64,000 nucleotides of DNA from Saccharothrix luteola (GTDB lineage Bacteria > Actinomycetota > Actinomycetes > Mycobacteriales > Pseudonocardiaceae): contig NZ_JAJHUO010000009.1 in assembly GCF_020859565.1 (NCBI RefSeq), forward strand, positions 216,076 to 280,075, given 5' to 3'. Under the pieces are notes generated by a model that was not told the origin of the DNA, searched no databases, and saw only the letters and a list, made by a program, of their open reading frames with translations. Positions 35,515 through 43,490 of this stretch are shown here, piece by piece; the first letter of the stretch is position 1; each line of letters starts with the position of its first letter. The translations under genes were made by a program, and so were the position numbers.

Positions 35515-37905
35515 ATGTCGTCCCCTGCCCGTCGCATCCGGTGGCTGCGCGCCGCCGGCGCCCTCGCCTCGACCGCCCTCGTCACGGCCGCGGCCCTGTC
35601 CGCCTCCTCGCCCGCGCTCGCCGCGGCGCCTCCGCCCCAAGAGCCCGGCGTGACGCTCCGGGTCTTCGACATGCAGACCGAGCTCGCCCGGCTGTGCACC
35701 CTCAAGACCGGACAGACGCCGAACGTCGACAAGGTGATGCCGTCGATCAACTGGACGACCACCGCGGACTTCGGCCTCGGCGACCGCTTCCTGTCCGAGG
35801 TGACCGGCAACCTCTCCACCACCACCGCGGGCACCTACGGCTTCCGCCTCACCAGTGACGACGGCTCCCGGCTGCGGATCGACAACGCGGTGGTGGTCGA
35901 CCACGACGGCCTGCACGGCAGCGAGTCGAAGAGCGGCTCGGTCCAGCTCGGGGCCGGCTACCACGCCCTGCGGATCGACCACTTCGACAACGGGGGCGGC
36001 CAGCAGCTGACCCTGGAGTGGCAGCCGCCCGGCGCGACCGGGTTCAGCGTCGTGCCGAACGCCGCGCTCAGCACCGACGCGGGCGTGGTCCGGGTGACCG
36101 CGCCGGGCCGCAAGGAGTGCGAGGGCGGCGCGGACGCACCGGGCGACGGCCTGCCGCTGACCGCCGTGCACCCCGCGTACTCCCTGACCAACCTGCGCCC
36201 GAGCGGGTTCGAGCCGCAAGTCAGCGGCATGGACTGGCTGCCGGACGGCCGGCTCGCCATCGCCACCTGGGGCGGCTCCAACACGAAGCTGGGCGAGGTG
36301 CACCTGATCAGCGGCGTCACCGGCGCCACCGACCCCTCGAAGGTGCGCACGCAGCGGATCGCCTCCGGCCTCCAGGAGCCGATGGGGATCAAGCACGTCG
36401 ACGGCAAGCTGTACGTGTCGGAGAAGGCCGGGCTCACCGAGCTGAACGACACCAACGGCGACGGGGTGACCGACAACTACCGCCGCGTCGCGACCTGGCC
36501 GTTCGGCGGCAACTTCCACGAGTTCGCGTTCGGGATGCTGTACCGGGACGGCGCGTTCTACCTGAACCTGTCGGTGGCGATCGACTACGGCGGTGCCACC
36601 ACCGATCCCCAGCCGGCGCCCAACCGCGGCACCACGATCAAGGTGGACAAGGCCACCGGCGCCATCACCTACCTCGCCGGTGGGCTGCGCACGCCCCACG
36701 GCATCGGGTGGGGTCCCGACGGCGACCTCTTCGTCACCGACAACCAGGGCGGCTGGCTGCCGTCGTCGAAGCTGCTGCACGTCAAGCAGGACCGGTTCTT
36801 CAACCACTACACCAACCCGGTCGGCCCGTTCGACAACCGCGCGATCACCTCACCGGTGCTGTGGCTGCCGCAGAACGAGATCGCGAACTCGCCGAGCAAC
36901 CCGGTGCAGCTGACCGCGGGACCGTTCGCCGGGCAGCTGGTCTTCGGTGACGTGACCTACGGCGGTCTGCAACGCGCCTTCCTGGAGAAGGTCGGCGGCG
37001 AGTACCAGGGCGCGGTGTTCCGCATGACGCAGGGGCTCGAATCGGGCGTGAACCGGATCAGCCTCGGCCCCGACGGCGCGATCTACACCGGCGGCATCGG
37101 CGCGGGCGGCAACTGGGGCCAGGCGGGCAAGCTGAACTTCGGCCTGCAGAAGCTCACGCCCAACGGCGCGGAGGCGTTCGACATCCTCGCCATGCGGGCG
37201 ATCCAGGGCGGCTTCGAGCTGGAGTACACCCAGCCGCTGTCCGCGCAGGCGGTGCAGGACCTCGCGGCCAAGTACCAGGCGACGCAGTGGCGCTACCTGC
37301 CGACGTCGACCTACGGCGGGCCGAAGATCGGCCGGCAGGCGTTGACCGTGCAGTCGGCCACGCCGTCCGCGGACCGCAAGAAGGTCACCGTCATGCTCTC
37401 CGGCCTGCAGAACGGGCACGTGGTGCACCTGCGCTCGCCCCGACCGTTCGCCTCCGAGTCCGGCAAGTCGTTGTGGAGCACGGAGGCCTGGTACACCCTC
37501 AACACCAAGCCGGGCACGACCGCCCGCACCGGGCCGATCACGGGCCTCGCCGCGAAGTGCGTGGACATCAGCAACGCGGGCACGGCCGACGGCACGAAGG
37601 TCCAGCTGTGGACGTGCAACGGCACGGTCGCGCAGCAGTGGACGGTGGGGACCGACGGGACGGTCCGCGCGCTCGGCAAGTGCCTGGACGTGCAGCAGGG
37701 CGGCTCGGCGAACGGCACCGTCACCCAGCTCTGGACGTGCAACGGGACCGGCGCCCAGCAGTGGGTCGCGCAGCCCGACGGCTCGGTGCGCAACCCGAGG
37801 TCGGGGCGCTGCCTCGACGTGTCGGGCAACAACTCCGCCGACGGCACCGCGCTGCACATCTGGGACTGCCTCGACGTCGGCAACCAGAAGTGGGTCCTTC
37901 CCTGA
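35515..37905 (+). CDS. Secreted PA14/beta-propeller (sorbosone-dehydrogenase-like)/ricin-lectin protein
   Basis: The 796-residue exported protein has a signal peptide ending near 38 and a PA14-type domain (about 46-190; TTAGTYGFRLTSDDGSRLRID, LTLEWQPPG). A six/seven-bladed propeller of the glucose/sorbosone dehydrogenase superfamily spans about 210-640 (GMDWLPDGRLAIATWGG, LRTPHGIGWGPDGDLFVTDN). A ricin-B lectin module occupies 671-796, with three QxW-type repeats ending QQW, QQW and QKW. PA14 and ricin modules bind polysaccharide; the propeller may be a quinoprotein or a plain binding scaffold. AGGGAGAA precedes the ATG. No heme CxxCH motif is present. The family is recognised, but enzymatic activity is uncertain. 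Confidence 0.8.
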   Translation: MSSPARRIRWLRAAGALASTALVTAAALSASSPALAAAPPPQEPGVTLRVFDMQTELARLCTLKTGQTPNVDKVMPSINWTTTADFGLGDRFLSEVTGNLSTTTAGTYGFRLTSDDGSRLRIDNAVVVDHDGLHGSESKSGSVQLGAGYHALRIDHFDNGGGQQLTLEWQPPGATGFSVVPNAALSTDAGVVRVTAPGRKECEGGADAPGDGLPLTAVHPAYSLTNLRPSGFEPQVSGMDWLPDGRLAIATWGGSNTKLGEVHLISGVTGATDPSKVRTQRIASGLQEPMGIKHVDGKLYVSEKAGLTELNDTNGDGVTDNYRRVATWPFGGNFHEFAFGMLYRDGAFYLNLSVAIDYGGATTDPQPAPNRGTTIKVDKATGAITYLAGGLRTPHGIGWGPDGDLFVTDNQGGWLPSSKLLHVKQDRFFNHYTNPVGPFDNRAITSPVLWLPQNEIANSPSNPVQLTAGPFAGQLVFGDVTYGGLQRAFLEKVGGEYQGAVFRMTQGLESGVNRISLGPDGAIYTGGIGAGGNWGQAGKLNFGLQKLTPNGAEAFDILAMRAIQGGFELEYTQPLSAQAVQDLAAKYQATQWRYLPTSTYGGPKIGRQALTVQSATPSADRKKVTVMLSGLQNGHVVHLRSPRPFASESGKSLWSTEAWYTLNTKPGTTARTGPITGLAAKCVDISNAGTADGTKVQLWTCNGTVAQQWTVGTDGTVRALGKCLDVQQGGSANGTVTQLWTCNGTGAQQWVAQPDGSVRNPRSGRCLDVSGNNSADGTALHIWDCLDVGNQKWVLP
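37525..37905 (+). repeat. 381-bp ricin-module repeat, copy 1
   Basis: It encodes the last 126 residues and stop of the propeller protein. It is homologous along its full length, at the DNA and protein level, to the segments at 40459-40839 and 42182-42562, which have exactly the same length. Copies 2 and 3 are more alike than either is to this one. Confidence 0.85.
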
Positions 37906-37920
37906 TCGCGGGGATCCGCG

Positions 37921-37952
37921 GGTCCGCCGGTCGCCCTGCCGGCCGGCGGACC
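37921..37952 (+). terminator. Hairpin between the two dehydrogenase-like genes
   Basis: GGTCCGCCGG and CCGGCGGACC form a perfect 10-bp stem with a 12-base loop, 15 bases after a stop codon. It may terminate or attenuate transcription into the next gene. Confidence 0.6.
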
Positions 37953-38001
37953 ACCCCTCGTCCCACGTCCCGGCAGTGAAGTCCAGGAGGACGACGTCAC
38001 C

Positions 38002-40839
38002 ATGACCAGATCCCCGCGAACCCGCACCGGCCTCGCCGCCGCCCTGCTCCTGGTGGCCGCCGCCGTCCAGACCGCCGTACCGACGACCGCCGTCGCCCAA
38101 GCGCCCGCGCTGCTCGGCCACTCGGCGCCGCGAGCAGCGCTCGCGCCCTCGTTCCAGCAGGTCACGCTCGCCAAGGGCGCGGCCGAGATGGGCGAGCCGA
38201 TCTCCATGACCGTGCTGCCCGACCGGTCGGTCCTGCACACGTCCAGGGACGGCACGATCCGGCTCACCGACGCCGCCGGCACCACCAAGGTGGCCGGGAA
38301 GCTCACCGTCTACTCCCACGACGAAGAGGGCTTGCAGGGCATCGCCGCCGACCCGGACTTCGCCACGAACCGCCACCTGTTCCTCTACTACGCGCCACCG
38401 CTGTCGACACCGGCCGGCGACGCACCCTCCGACGGGACCGACTTCTCCGCCTGGAACGGGGTCAACCGGCTGTCCCGCTTCGTGCTCAACGCCGACGGCA
38501 CGCTGAACACCGCGAGCGAGAAGGTGGTCCTGGACGTGCCCGCCAGCCGCGGCACGTGCTGCCACGTCGGCGGCGACCTCGACTTCGACGCCGCCGGCAA
38601 CCTCTACCTGAGCACCGGCGACGACACCAACCCGTTCGCCTCCGACGGCTACAGCCCGCTCGACGAGCGCGCCAACCGCAACCCGGCCTTCGACGCCCAG
38701 CGCAGCGCGGGCAACACCAACGACCTGCGCGGCAAGCTGCTGCGGATCAAGGTCAACGCGGACGGCGGCTACTCCGTGCCGGCGGGCAACATGTTCGCAC
38801 CCGGCACCGCGGGCACCCGGGCCGAGATCTACGCCATGGGCTTCCGCAACCCGTTCCGGTTCTCCGTGGACAAGGCGACCGGGGTCGTCTACCTCGGCGA
38901 CTACGGCCCGGACGCGGGGTCGACGAGCGCCACCCGCGGCCCGGCGGGCCAGGTCGAGTTCAACCGCATCACCGGCCCCGGCTTCTACGGCTGGCCGTAC
39001 TGCACGGGCTCGAACACCACCGAGGAGACCTACAACGACCACAACTTCGCCACCGGCGTCTCCGGGGCCAAGTACAACTGCGCCGGCGGGCCGACGAACA
39101 ACTCGCCGCGCAACACCGGCCTGCCGACGCTGCCCGCCGCGAAAGCGGCCTGGATCTCCTACGACGGCTGCTCCGTGCCCGAGTTCGGCTGCGGCAGCGA
39201 GTCGCCCATGGGCGGCCCGGTCTACCGCTACAACCCGAACCTCGACTCCGCGGTGAAGTTCCCGCAGTCCTACGACGGGCACTTCTTCGGCACGGAGTTC
39301 GGCCGCCGCTGGATCAAGGACATCACGGTGAACGCCAACGGCACGCCGGGCGCGATCACCGCCTTCCCCTGGTCCGGCACGCAGGTGATGGACTCGGCGT
39401 TCGGCCCGGACGGCGCGCTGTACGTGCTGGACTACGGCACGGGCTGGTTCGCCGGTGACGCGAACTCGGCGCTGTACCGGATCGAGCACGTGACCGGCGG
39501 CCTCGCGCCGATCGCCAAGGCCGCCGCAGACAAGACCTCCGGCCAGGCGCCCCTGACGGTGGCCTTCTCGTCGGCGGGCTCGTCCGACCCCGACGGCGAC
39601 GCCATCACGTTCGCGTGGAAGTTCGGCGACGGCGCGACGTCGACGGCGGCCAACCCGCAGCACACCTACACGGCCAACGGCGCCTACACCGCCACGCTCA
39701 CCGTCACCGACAGCACCGGTCGGACGGCCACGGCGAGCGTGCAGGTGACCGTCGGCAACACGGCTCCGACCGTCACCCTGCACCTGCCGCAGCACGGGCA
39801 GCTGTTCGAGTTCGGCGACGCGGTGCCGTTCCGGATCAGCGTGACCGACCCCGAGGACGGCGCGGTCGACTGCGCCAAGGTCAAGATCAGCTACATCCTC
39901 GGGCACGACTCGCACGGCCACAAGCTGACCGAGGCCACCGGGTGCTCGGGCACCGTCCAGACACCCCAGGACGGCGAGCACGACCCCAACGCCAACATCT
40001 TCGGCGTCTGGGACGCGGAGTACACCGACAGCGGCGGCGTGACCACCCACACCCAGCACGTCACCCAGCCGAAGAACCGGCAGGCCGAGCACCACGGTTC
40101 GGCCAACGGCGTGACGGTCTACGACAAGGGCGCCGCGCACGGCGGCAAGGCGGTCGGCGACATCCACAACGGCGACTGGATCGCGTTCCAGCCCTACGTG
40201 CTGACCGACGCGACGACGATGACCGCGCGGGTCGCCTCGGCCGGTGCGGGGGGCACCATCGAGGTGCGGGCCGGGTCCGCGACCGGCACGCTGCTCGGCT
40301 CGGCCGCCGTGCCGGTGACCGGTGGCTGGGAGACGTTCACCGACGTCAGCGCGGGCCTGACCAACCGGCCCGCCGGCACCACCACCCTCTACCTGGTGTT
40401 CAAGGGCGGCGCGGGCGCGCTGTTCGACGTCGACGACTTCACCTTCGCCACCGGTCCCCGCACCGGTCCGATCACCGGCATCGGCGGCAAGTGCGTCGAC
40501 GTCAGCGGCGCGGCCACCGCGGACGGCACGAAGATCCAGCTGTGGACCTGCAACGGCACCAACGCGCAGCAGTGGACCACGGCCGCCGACCGGTCGCTGC
40601 GCGCGCTGGGCAAGTGCCTCGACGTGCGGTCCGGCGGCACGGCGAACGGCACGGTCACGCAGCTGTGGACGTGCAACGGCAGCGGCGCGCAGCAGTGGAT
40701 CGCGCGAGCCGGCGGCGCCCTGGTGAACCCGCAGTCCGGGCGCTGCCTCGACGCCGAGGGCGGCAGCAGCGCCGACGGCACCGCGCTGCACATCCGGGAC
40801 TGCAACGGCGCCGCCAACCAGAAGTGGATCGGACCCTGA
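38002..40839 (+). CDS. Secreted PQQ-type sugar dehydrogenase with PKD, CBM6-like and ricin modules
   Basis: The 945 residues comprise a signal peptide (1-33) and a glucose/sorbosone dehydrogenase propeller (about 48-500). A PKD domain spans 503-588, an Ig-like segment 589-690, a CBM6-like domain about 692-818 and a ricin-B module 820-945. The propeller keeps the soluble-glucose-dehydrogenase landmarks: a His in CCHVGGDLDFD equivalent to the catalytic His, STGDDTNPF, and the PQQ-contacting Arg region MGFRNPFRF. These support a quinoprotein that oxidises sugars outside the cell, using PQQ or another quinone. AGGAGG lies 10 bases before the ATG. The mature protein would bind polysaccharide through two modules. 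PQQ synthesis genes are not in the window. Confidence 0.87.
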   Translation: MTRSPRTRTGLAAALLLVAAAVQTAVPTTAVAQAPALLGHSAPRAALAPSFQQVTLAKGAAEMGEPISMTVLPDRSVLHTSRDGTIRLTDAAGTTKVAGKLTVYSHDEEGLQGIAADPDFATNRHLFLYYAPPLSTPAGDAPSDGTDFSAWNGVNRLSRFVLNADGTLNTASEKVVLDVPASRGTCCHVGGDLDFDAAGNLYLSTGDDTNPFASDGYSPLDERANRNPAFDAQRSAGNTNDLRGKLLRIKVNADGGYSVPAGNMFAPGTAGTRAEIYAMGFRNPFRFSVDKATGVVYLGDYGPDAGSTSATRGPAGQVEFNRITGPGFYGWPYCTGSNTTEETYNDHNFATGVSGAKYNCAGGPTNNSPRNTGLPTLPAAKAAWISYDGCSVPEFGCGSESPMGGPVYRYNPNLDSAVKFPQSYDGHFFGTEFGRRWIKDITVNANGTPGAITAFPWSGTQVMDSAFGPDGALYVLDYGTGWFAGDANSALYRIEHVTGGLAPIAKAAADKTSGQAPLTVAFSSAGSSDPDGDAITFAWKFGDGATSTAANPQHTYTANGAYTATLTVTDSTGRTATASVQVTVGNTAPTVTLHLPQHGQLFEFGDAVPFRISVTDPEDGAVDCAKVKISYILGHDSHGHKLTEATGCSGTVQTPQDGEHDPNANIFGVWDAEYTDSGGVTTHTQHVTQPKNRQAEHHGSANGVTVYDKGAAHGGKAVGDIHNGDWIAFQPYVLTDATTMTARVASAGAGGTIEVRAGSATGTLLGSAAVPVTGGWETFTDVSAGLTNRPAGTTTLYLVFKGGAGALFDVDDFTFATGPRTGPITGIGGKCVDVSGAATADGTKIQLWTCNGTNAQQWTTAADRSLRALGKCLDVRSGGTANGTVTQLWTCNGSGAQQWIARAGGALVNPQSGRCLDAEGGSSADGTALHIRDCNGAANQKWIGP
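40459..40839 (+). repeat. 381-bp ricin-module repeat, copy 2
   Basis: It encodes residues 820-945 and the stop. Long stretches are nearly identical to copy 3, including the block around AAGTGCCTCGACGT and the block around CTGTGGACGTGCAACGGC. This is more similarity than protein constraint alone would need and suggests recent duplication or gene conversion. Confidence 0.9.
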
Positions 40840-40870
40840 CCACGACGACCGCTCGACCGAGGAGCAACTG

Positions 40871-42562
40871 ATGTCCCGACTGCGATCCGTGCTGTCGACG
40901 ATCACCGCGACGGCGGTGGTCCTCGCCGCGGCGTCCGTTCCGGCGACCGCGGCCGATCCCCCCTACAAGGTGCTGGTCTTCTCCAAGACCGCGGGCTTCC
41001 GCCACTCGTCCATCCCCAACGGCATCCAGGCGATCCGCGACCTCGGTGCGGCGAACAACTTCACCGTGGACGCCACCGAGGACGCCGCGGCCTTCACCGG
41101 CGCGAACCTGGCCCAGTACAAGAGCGTGGTCTTCCTGTCCACGACCGGTGACGTGCTCAACGCCACCCAGCAGGGCGCGTTCGAGTCCTACGTGCGCTCC
41201 GGCGGCGGTTTCGTCGGCGTGCACGCCGCGTCCGACACCGAGTACGACTGGCCGTTCTACGGCGGCGTGGTGGGCGGCTACTTCCACTCGCACCCGGCGA
41301 TCCAGCAGGCGACGGTGCGGGTCGAGGACCGCGCCCACGCCTCGACCTCCCACCTCGGCCAGGACTGGGTCCGGACCGACGAGTGGTACAACTTCCGGGC
41401 GAACCCGCGGGCGAACGTGCACGTGCTCGCGCGCCTGGACGAGGGCACCTACTCCGGCGGCAACATGGGCGACCACCCGATCGCGTGGTGCCAGACCTAC
41501 CAGGGCGGCCGGTCCTGGTACACCGCCGGCGGGCACACCGAGCAGGCGTTCGCCGAGCCTGGGTTCCGCGCGCACCTGCTGGGCGGCATCCGCTACGCGG
41601 CCGGCGTGACCGACGCCGACTGCCGGGCCGAGACCGGCTACACGTCGCTGTTCAACGGTTCCGACACAAGCGGGTGGAGCCAGGCCGGTCCGGGCAGCTT
41701 CGCCGTCGCCGACGCCACCCTCACCTCACGGGGTGGGATGGGGATGCTCTGGTACTCGGCCAAGGAGTTCCGGTCGTACTCGCTCAAGCTCGACTGGAAG
41801 CTCGCCGGCGACGACAACTCCGGTGTGTTCATCGGGTTCCCGGCCAGCAGCGACCCGTGGTCGGCGGTGAACAACGGCTACGAGATCCAGATCGACCCCA
41901 CCGACGCGGTCGACCGCACCACCGGCGCGGTGTACGGCTTCAAGTCGGCCGACATCGCCGCCCGGGACGGCGCGCTCAACCCGCCCGGCGAGTGGAACAC
42001 CTACGAGCTGCTCGTCGAAGGCGAGCGGCTGCAGCTGTTCCTCAACGGCGTGAAGATCAACGACTTCACCAACACCGATCCGGCCCGCAGCCTGCAACAG
42101 GGGCACTTCGGCCTGCAGAACCACGGCGACGGTGACGACGCGTCCTTCCGCAACATCCGGGTCAAGGAGCTGTCCGCCACCCGCACCGGTCGGATCACGG
42201 GTATCGGCGGCAAGTGCGTCGACGTCAGCAACGCGGGCACCGCGGACGGCACGAAGATCCAGCTGTGGACCTGCAACGGCACGAACGCGCAGCAGTGGAC
42301 CCTGCCGGGCGACGGCACGATCCGCGCGCTGGGCAAGTGCCTCGACGTCCGGTCCGGCGGCACGGCGAACGGCACGCTCACGCAGCTGTGGACGTGCAAC
42401 GGCAGCGGCGCGCAGCAGTGGGCCGCTCAGGCCGGCGGCGCGCTGCGCAACCCGCAGTCCGGGCGTTGCCTGGACGCGTCGGGCAACAGCTCCGCCGACG
42501 GCACCGCGCTGCACATCTGGGACTGCATCGGCGCCGCCAACCAGAGGTGGACGCTGCCCTGA
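40871..42562 (+). CDS. Secreted ThuA/3-keto-disaccharide hydrolase (DUF1080)/ricin protein
   Basis: The 563 residues comprise a signal peptide (1-27) and a ThuA domain (about 32-250; VLVFSKTAGFRHSSIPNGI, GGGFVGVHAASDTEYDWPFY). A DUF1080/3-keto-disaccharide hydrolase domain spans about 258-430 (LFNGSDTSGW, GDDNSGVFIGFP, GYEIQIDPTD, NPPGEWNTYELL, HFGLQNHGDGDDASFRNIRV). A ricin-B module occupies 438-563. DUF1080 relatives cleave 3-keto-glycosides, and ThuA is tied to 3-keto-trehalose metabolism in rhizobia. A secreted fusion suggests attack on oxidised glycosides outside the cell. It lies 31 bases after the dehydrogenase gene, so the two are probably one transcript. Domain calls are firm; the substrate is inferred. 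Confidence 0.88.
   Translation: MSRLRSVLSTITATAVVLAAASVPATAADPPYKVLVFSKTAGFRHSSIPNGIQAIRDLGAANNFTVDATEDAAAFTGANLAQYKSVVFLSTTGDVLNATQQGAFESYVRSGGGFVGVHAASDTEYDWPFYGGVVGGYFHSHPAIQQATVRVEDRAHASTSHLGQDWVRTDEWYNFRANPRANVHVLARLDEGTYSGGNMGDHPIAWCQTYQGGRSWYTAGGHTEQAFAEPGFRAHLLGGIRYAAGVTDADCRAETGYTSLFNGSDTSGWSQAGPGSFAVADATLTSRGGMGMLWYSAKEFRSYSLKLDWKLAGDDNSGVFIGFPASSDPWSAVNNGYEIQIDPTDAVDRTTGAVYGFKSADIAARDGALNPPGEWNTYELLVEGERLQLFLNGVKINDFTNTDPARSLQQGHFGLQNHGDGDDASFRNIRVKELSATRTGRITGIGGKCVDVSNAGTADGTKIQLWTCNGTNAQQWTLPGDGTIRALGKCLDVRSGGTANGTLTQLWTCNGSGAQQWAAQAGGALRNPQSGRCLDASGNSSADGTALHIWDCIGAANQRWTLP
42182..42562 (+). repeat. 381-bp ricin-module repeat, copy 3
   Basis: It encodes residues 438-563 of the ThuA protein plus stop, is closest to copy 2, and ends at the stop codon like the other two. 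The shared left boundary is the sequence CGCACCGG, coding for the linker Arg-Thr-Gly. Confidence 0.9.
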
Positions 42563-42587
42563 CGGCCGGACCGACGTGACCGAGGTA

Positions 42588-42612
42588 CCCCGCCGCGCGT
42601 GGTGCGGCGGGG
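42588..42612. terminator. Bidirectional terminator
   Basis: CCCCGCCGC and GCGGCGGGG form a perfect 9-bp stem with a 7-base loop between the convergent ThuA and VWA-like genes. Confidence 0.75.
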
Positions 42613-42638
42613 CGCCTCTGCCCGCGCCGCCGGCCGGG

Positions 42639-43487
42639 TCAGTCCTGGATCAGCCCGAGGTCGCTGAACACCTGCCTGCCCCAGGACAGCGCGGTCGGCA
42701 GGTCGTCCCACTGTCGGTCCTCCTCGGTCAGGTACGGGAACACGTACGGCTCGGTGATGTCGGCAGGCAGGTCGGTCGCGCGGCAGGTGTACGGGGGACG
42801 CCCGTAGTTGTCCGCGTACATCGCCTCGGCGACCTCCTTCGGCTGGGCGTCCCAGATGCCGAACCACAGGCGCCGCAGCATCCCCGGGTGCGCCATCGCG
42901 AAGATCAGCCTGCCCACGTCGAACGGTTCGCCGGCCGAGATCACCCGCGCCACGCCGCAGTAGCGCTGCGGCCCCTCGGGCGAGTGCAGGACCCCGGCGT
43001 CACCGGACCAGATCTCCACGCTGTGGCCGGCGTCGATGATCGCGGCGCACAGGGTGGCCAGCGCCAGGCCGCGGTTGATGATCACGTCGTGCGCGATCCG
43101 GTGCGAGTACGAGGACGGCACGAGGAACGTGATCACCTTGCCCCGGCGCGAGACCTGCCGGGGCACCGCGTCCACCATGCACTCCGGCACACCGGCCAGG
43201 TACGCGCCGACGTCGACCTCGCTGCCGGTCACGTCCCAGGTCGGTTCCAACAAGGTGACGGCGTGGGACAGGCCGGCGCTGTCGCGCAGTTGGCTGATCG
43301 TCACGTCGGCCTGCTCCAAGGCCAGCGGCCAGCCGTCGACGGCCAGCCGGACCGCCTCCTCCCAGGAGGAGCCGTGCCACCCGAGATCGGCCCTCCTGCT
43401 CGTCCCGTACGCGATGGACGGCGGAGCCGTTGCGGCATCGAGGAACTCGCGCCAGGACAGCAGCGGCGGCAACGTCGTGGGCAGCAC
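42639..43487 (-). CDS. VWA-like partner of a MoxR ATPase (function unknown)
   Basis: I do not recognise a named function for this 282-residue protein. The stretch VITFLVPSSYSHRIAHDVIINRGLALATLCAAIIDAGHSVEIWSGD (key parts NRGLALATLCAAI and HSVEIW) looks like the alpha/beta half of a von Willebrand A-type fold. The first strand shows no canonical DxSxS metal site, so it would be a degenerate VWA domain. Its gene starts 3 bases after the stop of the MoxR-type ATPase. MoxR ATPases normally work with VWA proteins as chaperones that insert cofactors or remodel complexes. Pairing is seen; the specific job is not. The GTG start is supported mainly by this coupling. Confidence 0.65.
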   Translation of the reverse strand: MLPTTLPPLLSWREFLDAATAPPSIAYGTSRRADLGWHGSSWEEAVRLAVDGWPLALEQADVTISQLRDSAGLSHAVTLLEPTWDVTGSEVDVGAYLAGVPECMVDAVPRQVSRRGKVITFLVPSSYSHRIAHDVIINRGLALATLCAAIIDAGHSVEIWSGDAGVLHSPEGPQRYCGVARVISAGEPFDVGRLIFAMAHPGMLRRLWFGIWDAQPKEVAEAMYADNYGRPPYTCRATDLPADITEPYVFPYLTEEDRQWDDLPTALSWGRQVFSDLGLIQD

Positions 43488-43490
43488 GGG

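Noticed and set aside
36850..40905. 1351-codon minus-strand open frame across the dehydrogenase-like genes
   Set aside because: It is an antisense artefact of GC-rich codons. It spans two plus-strand genes that have signal peptides and clear domains.
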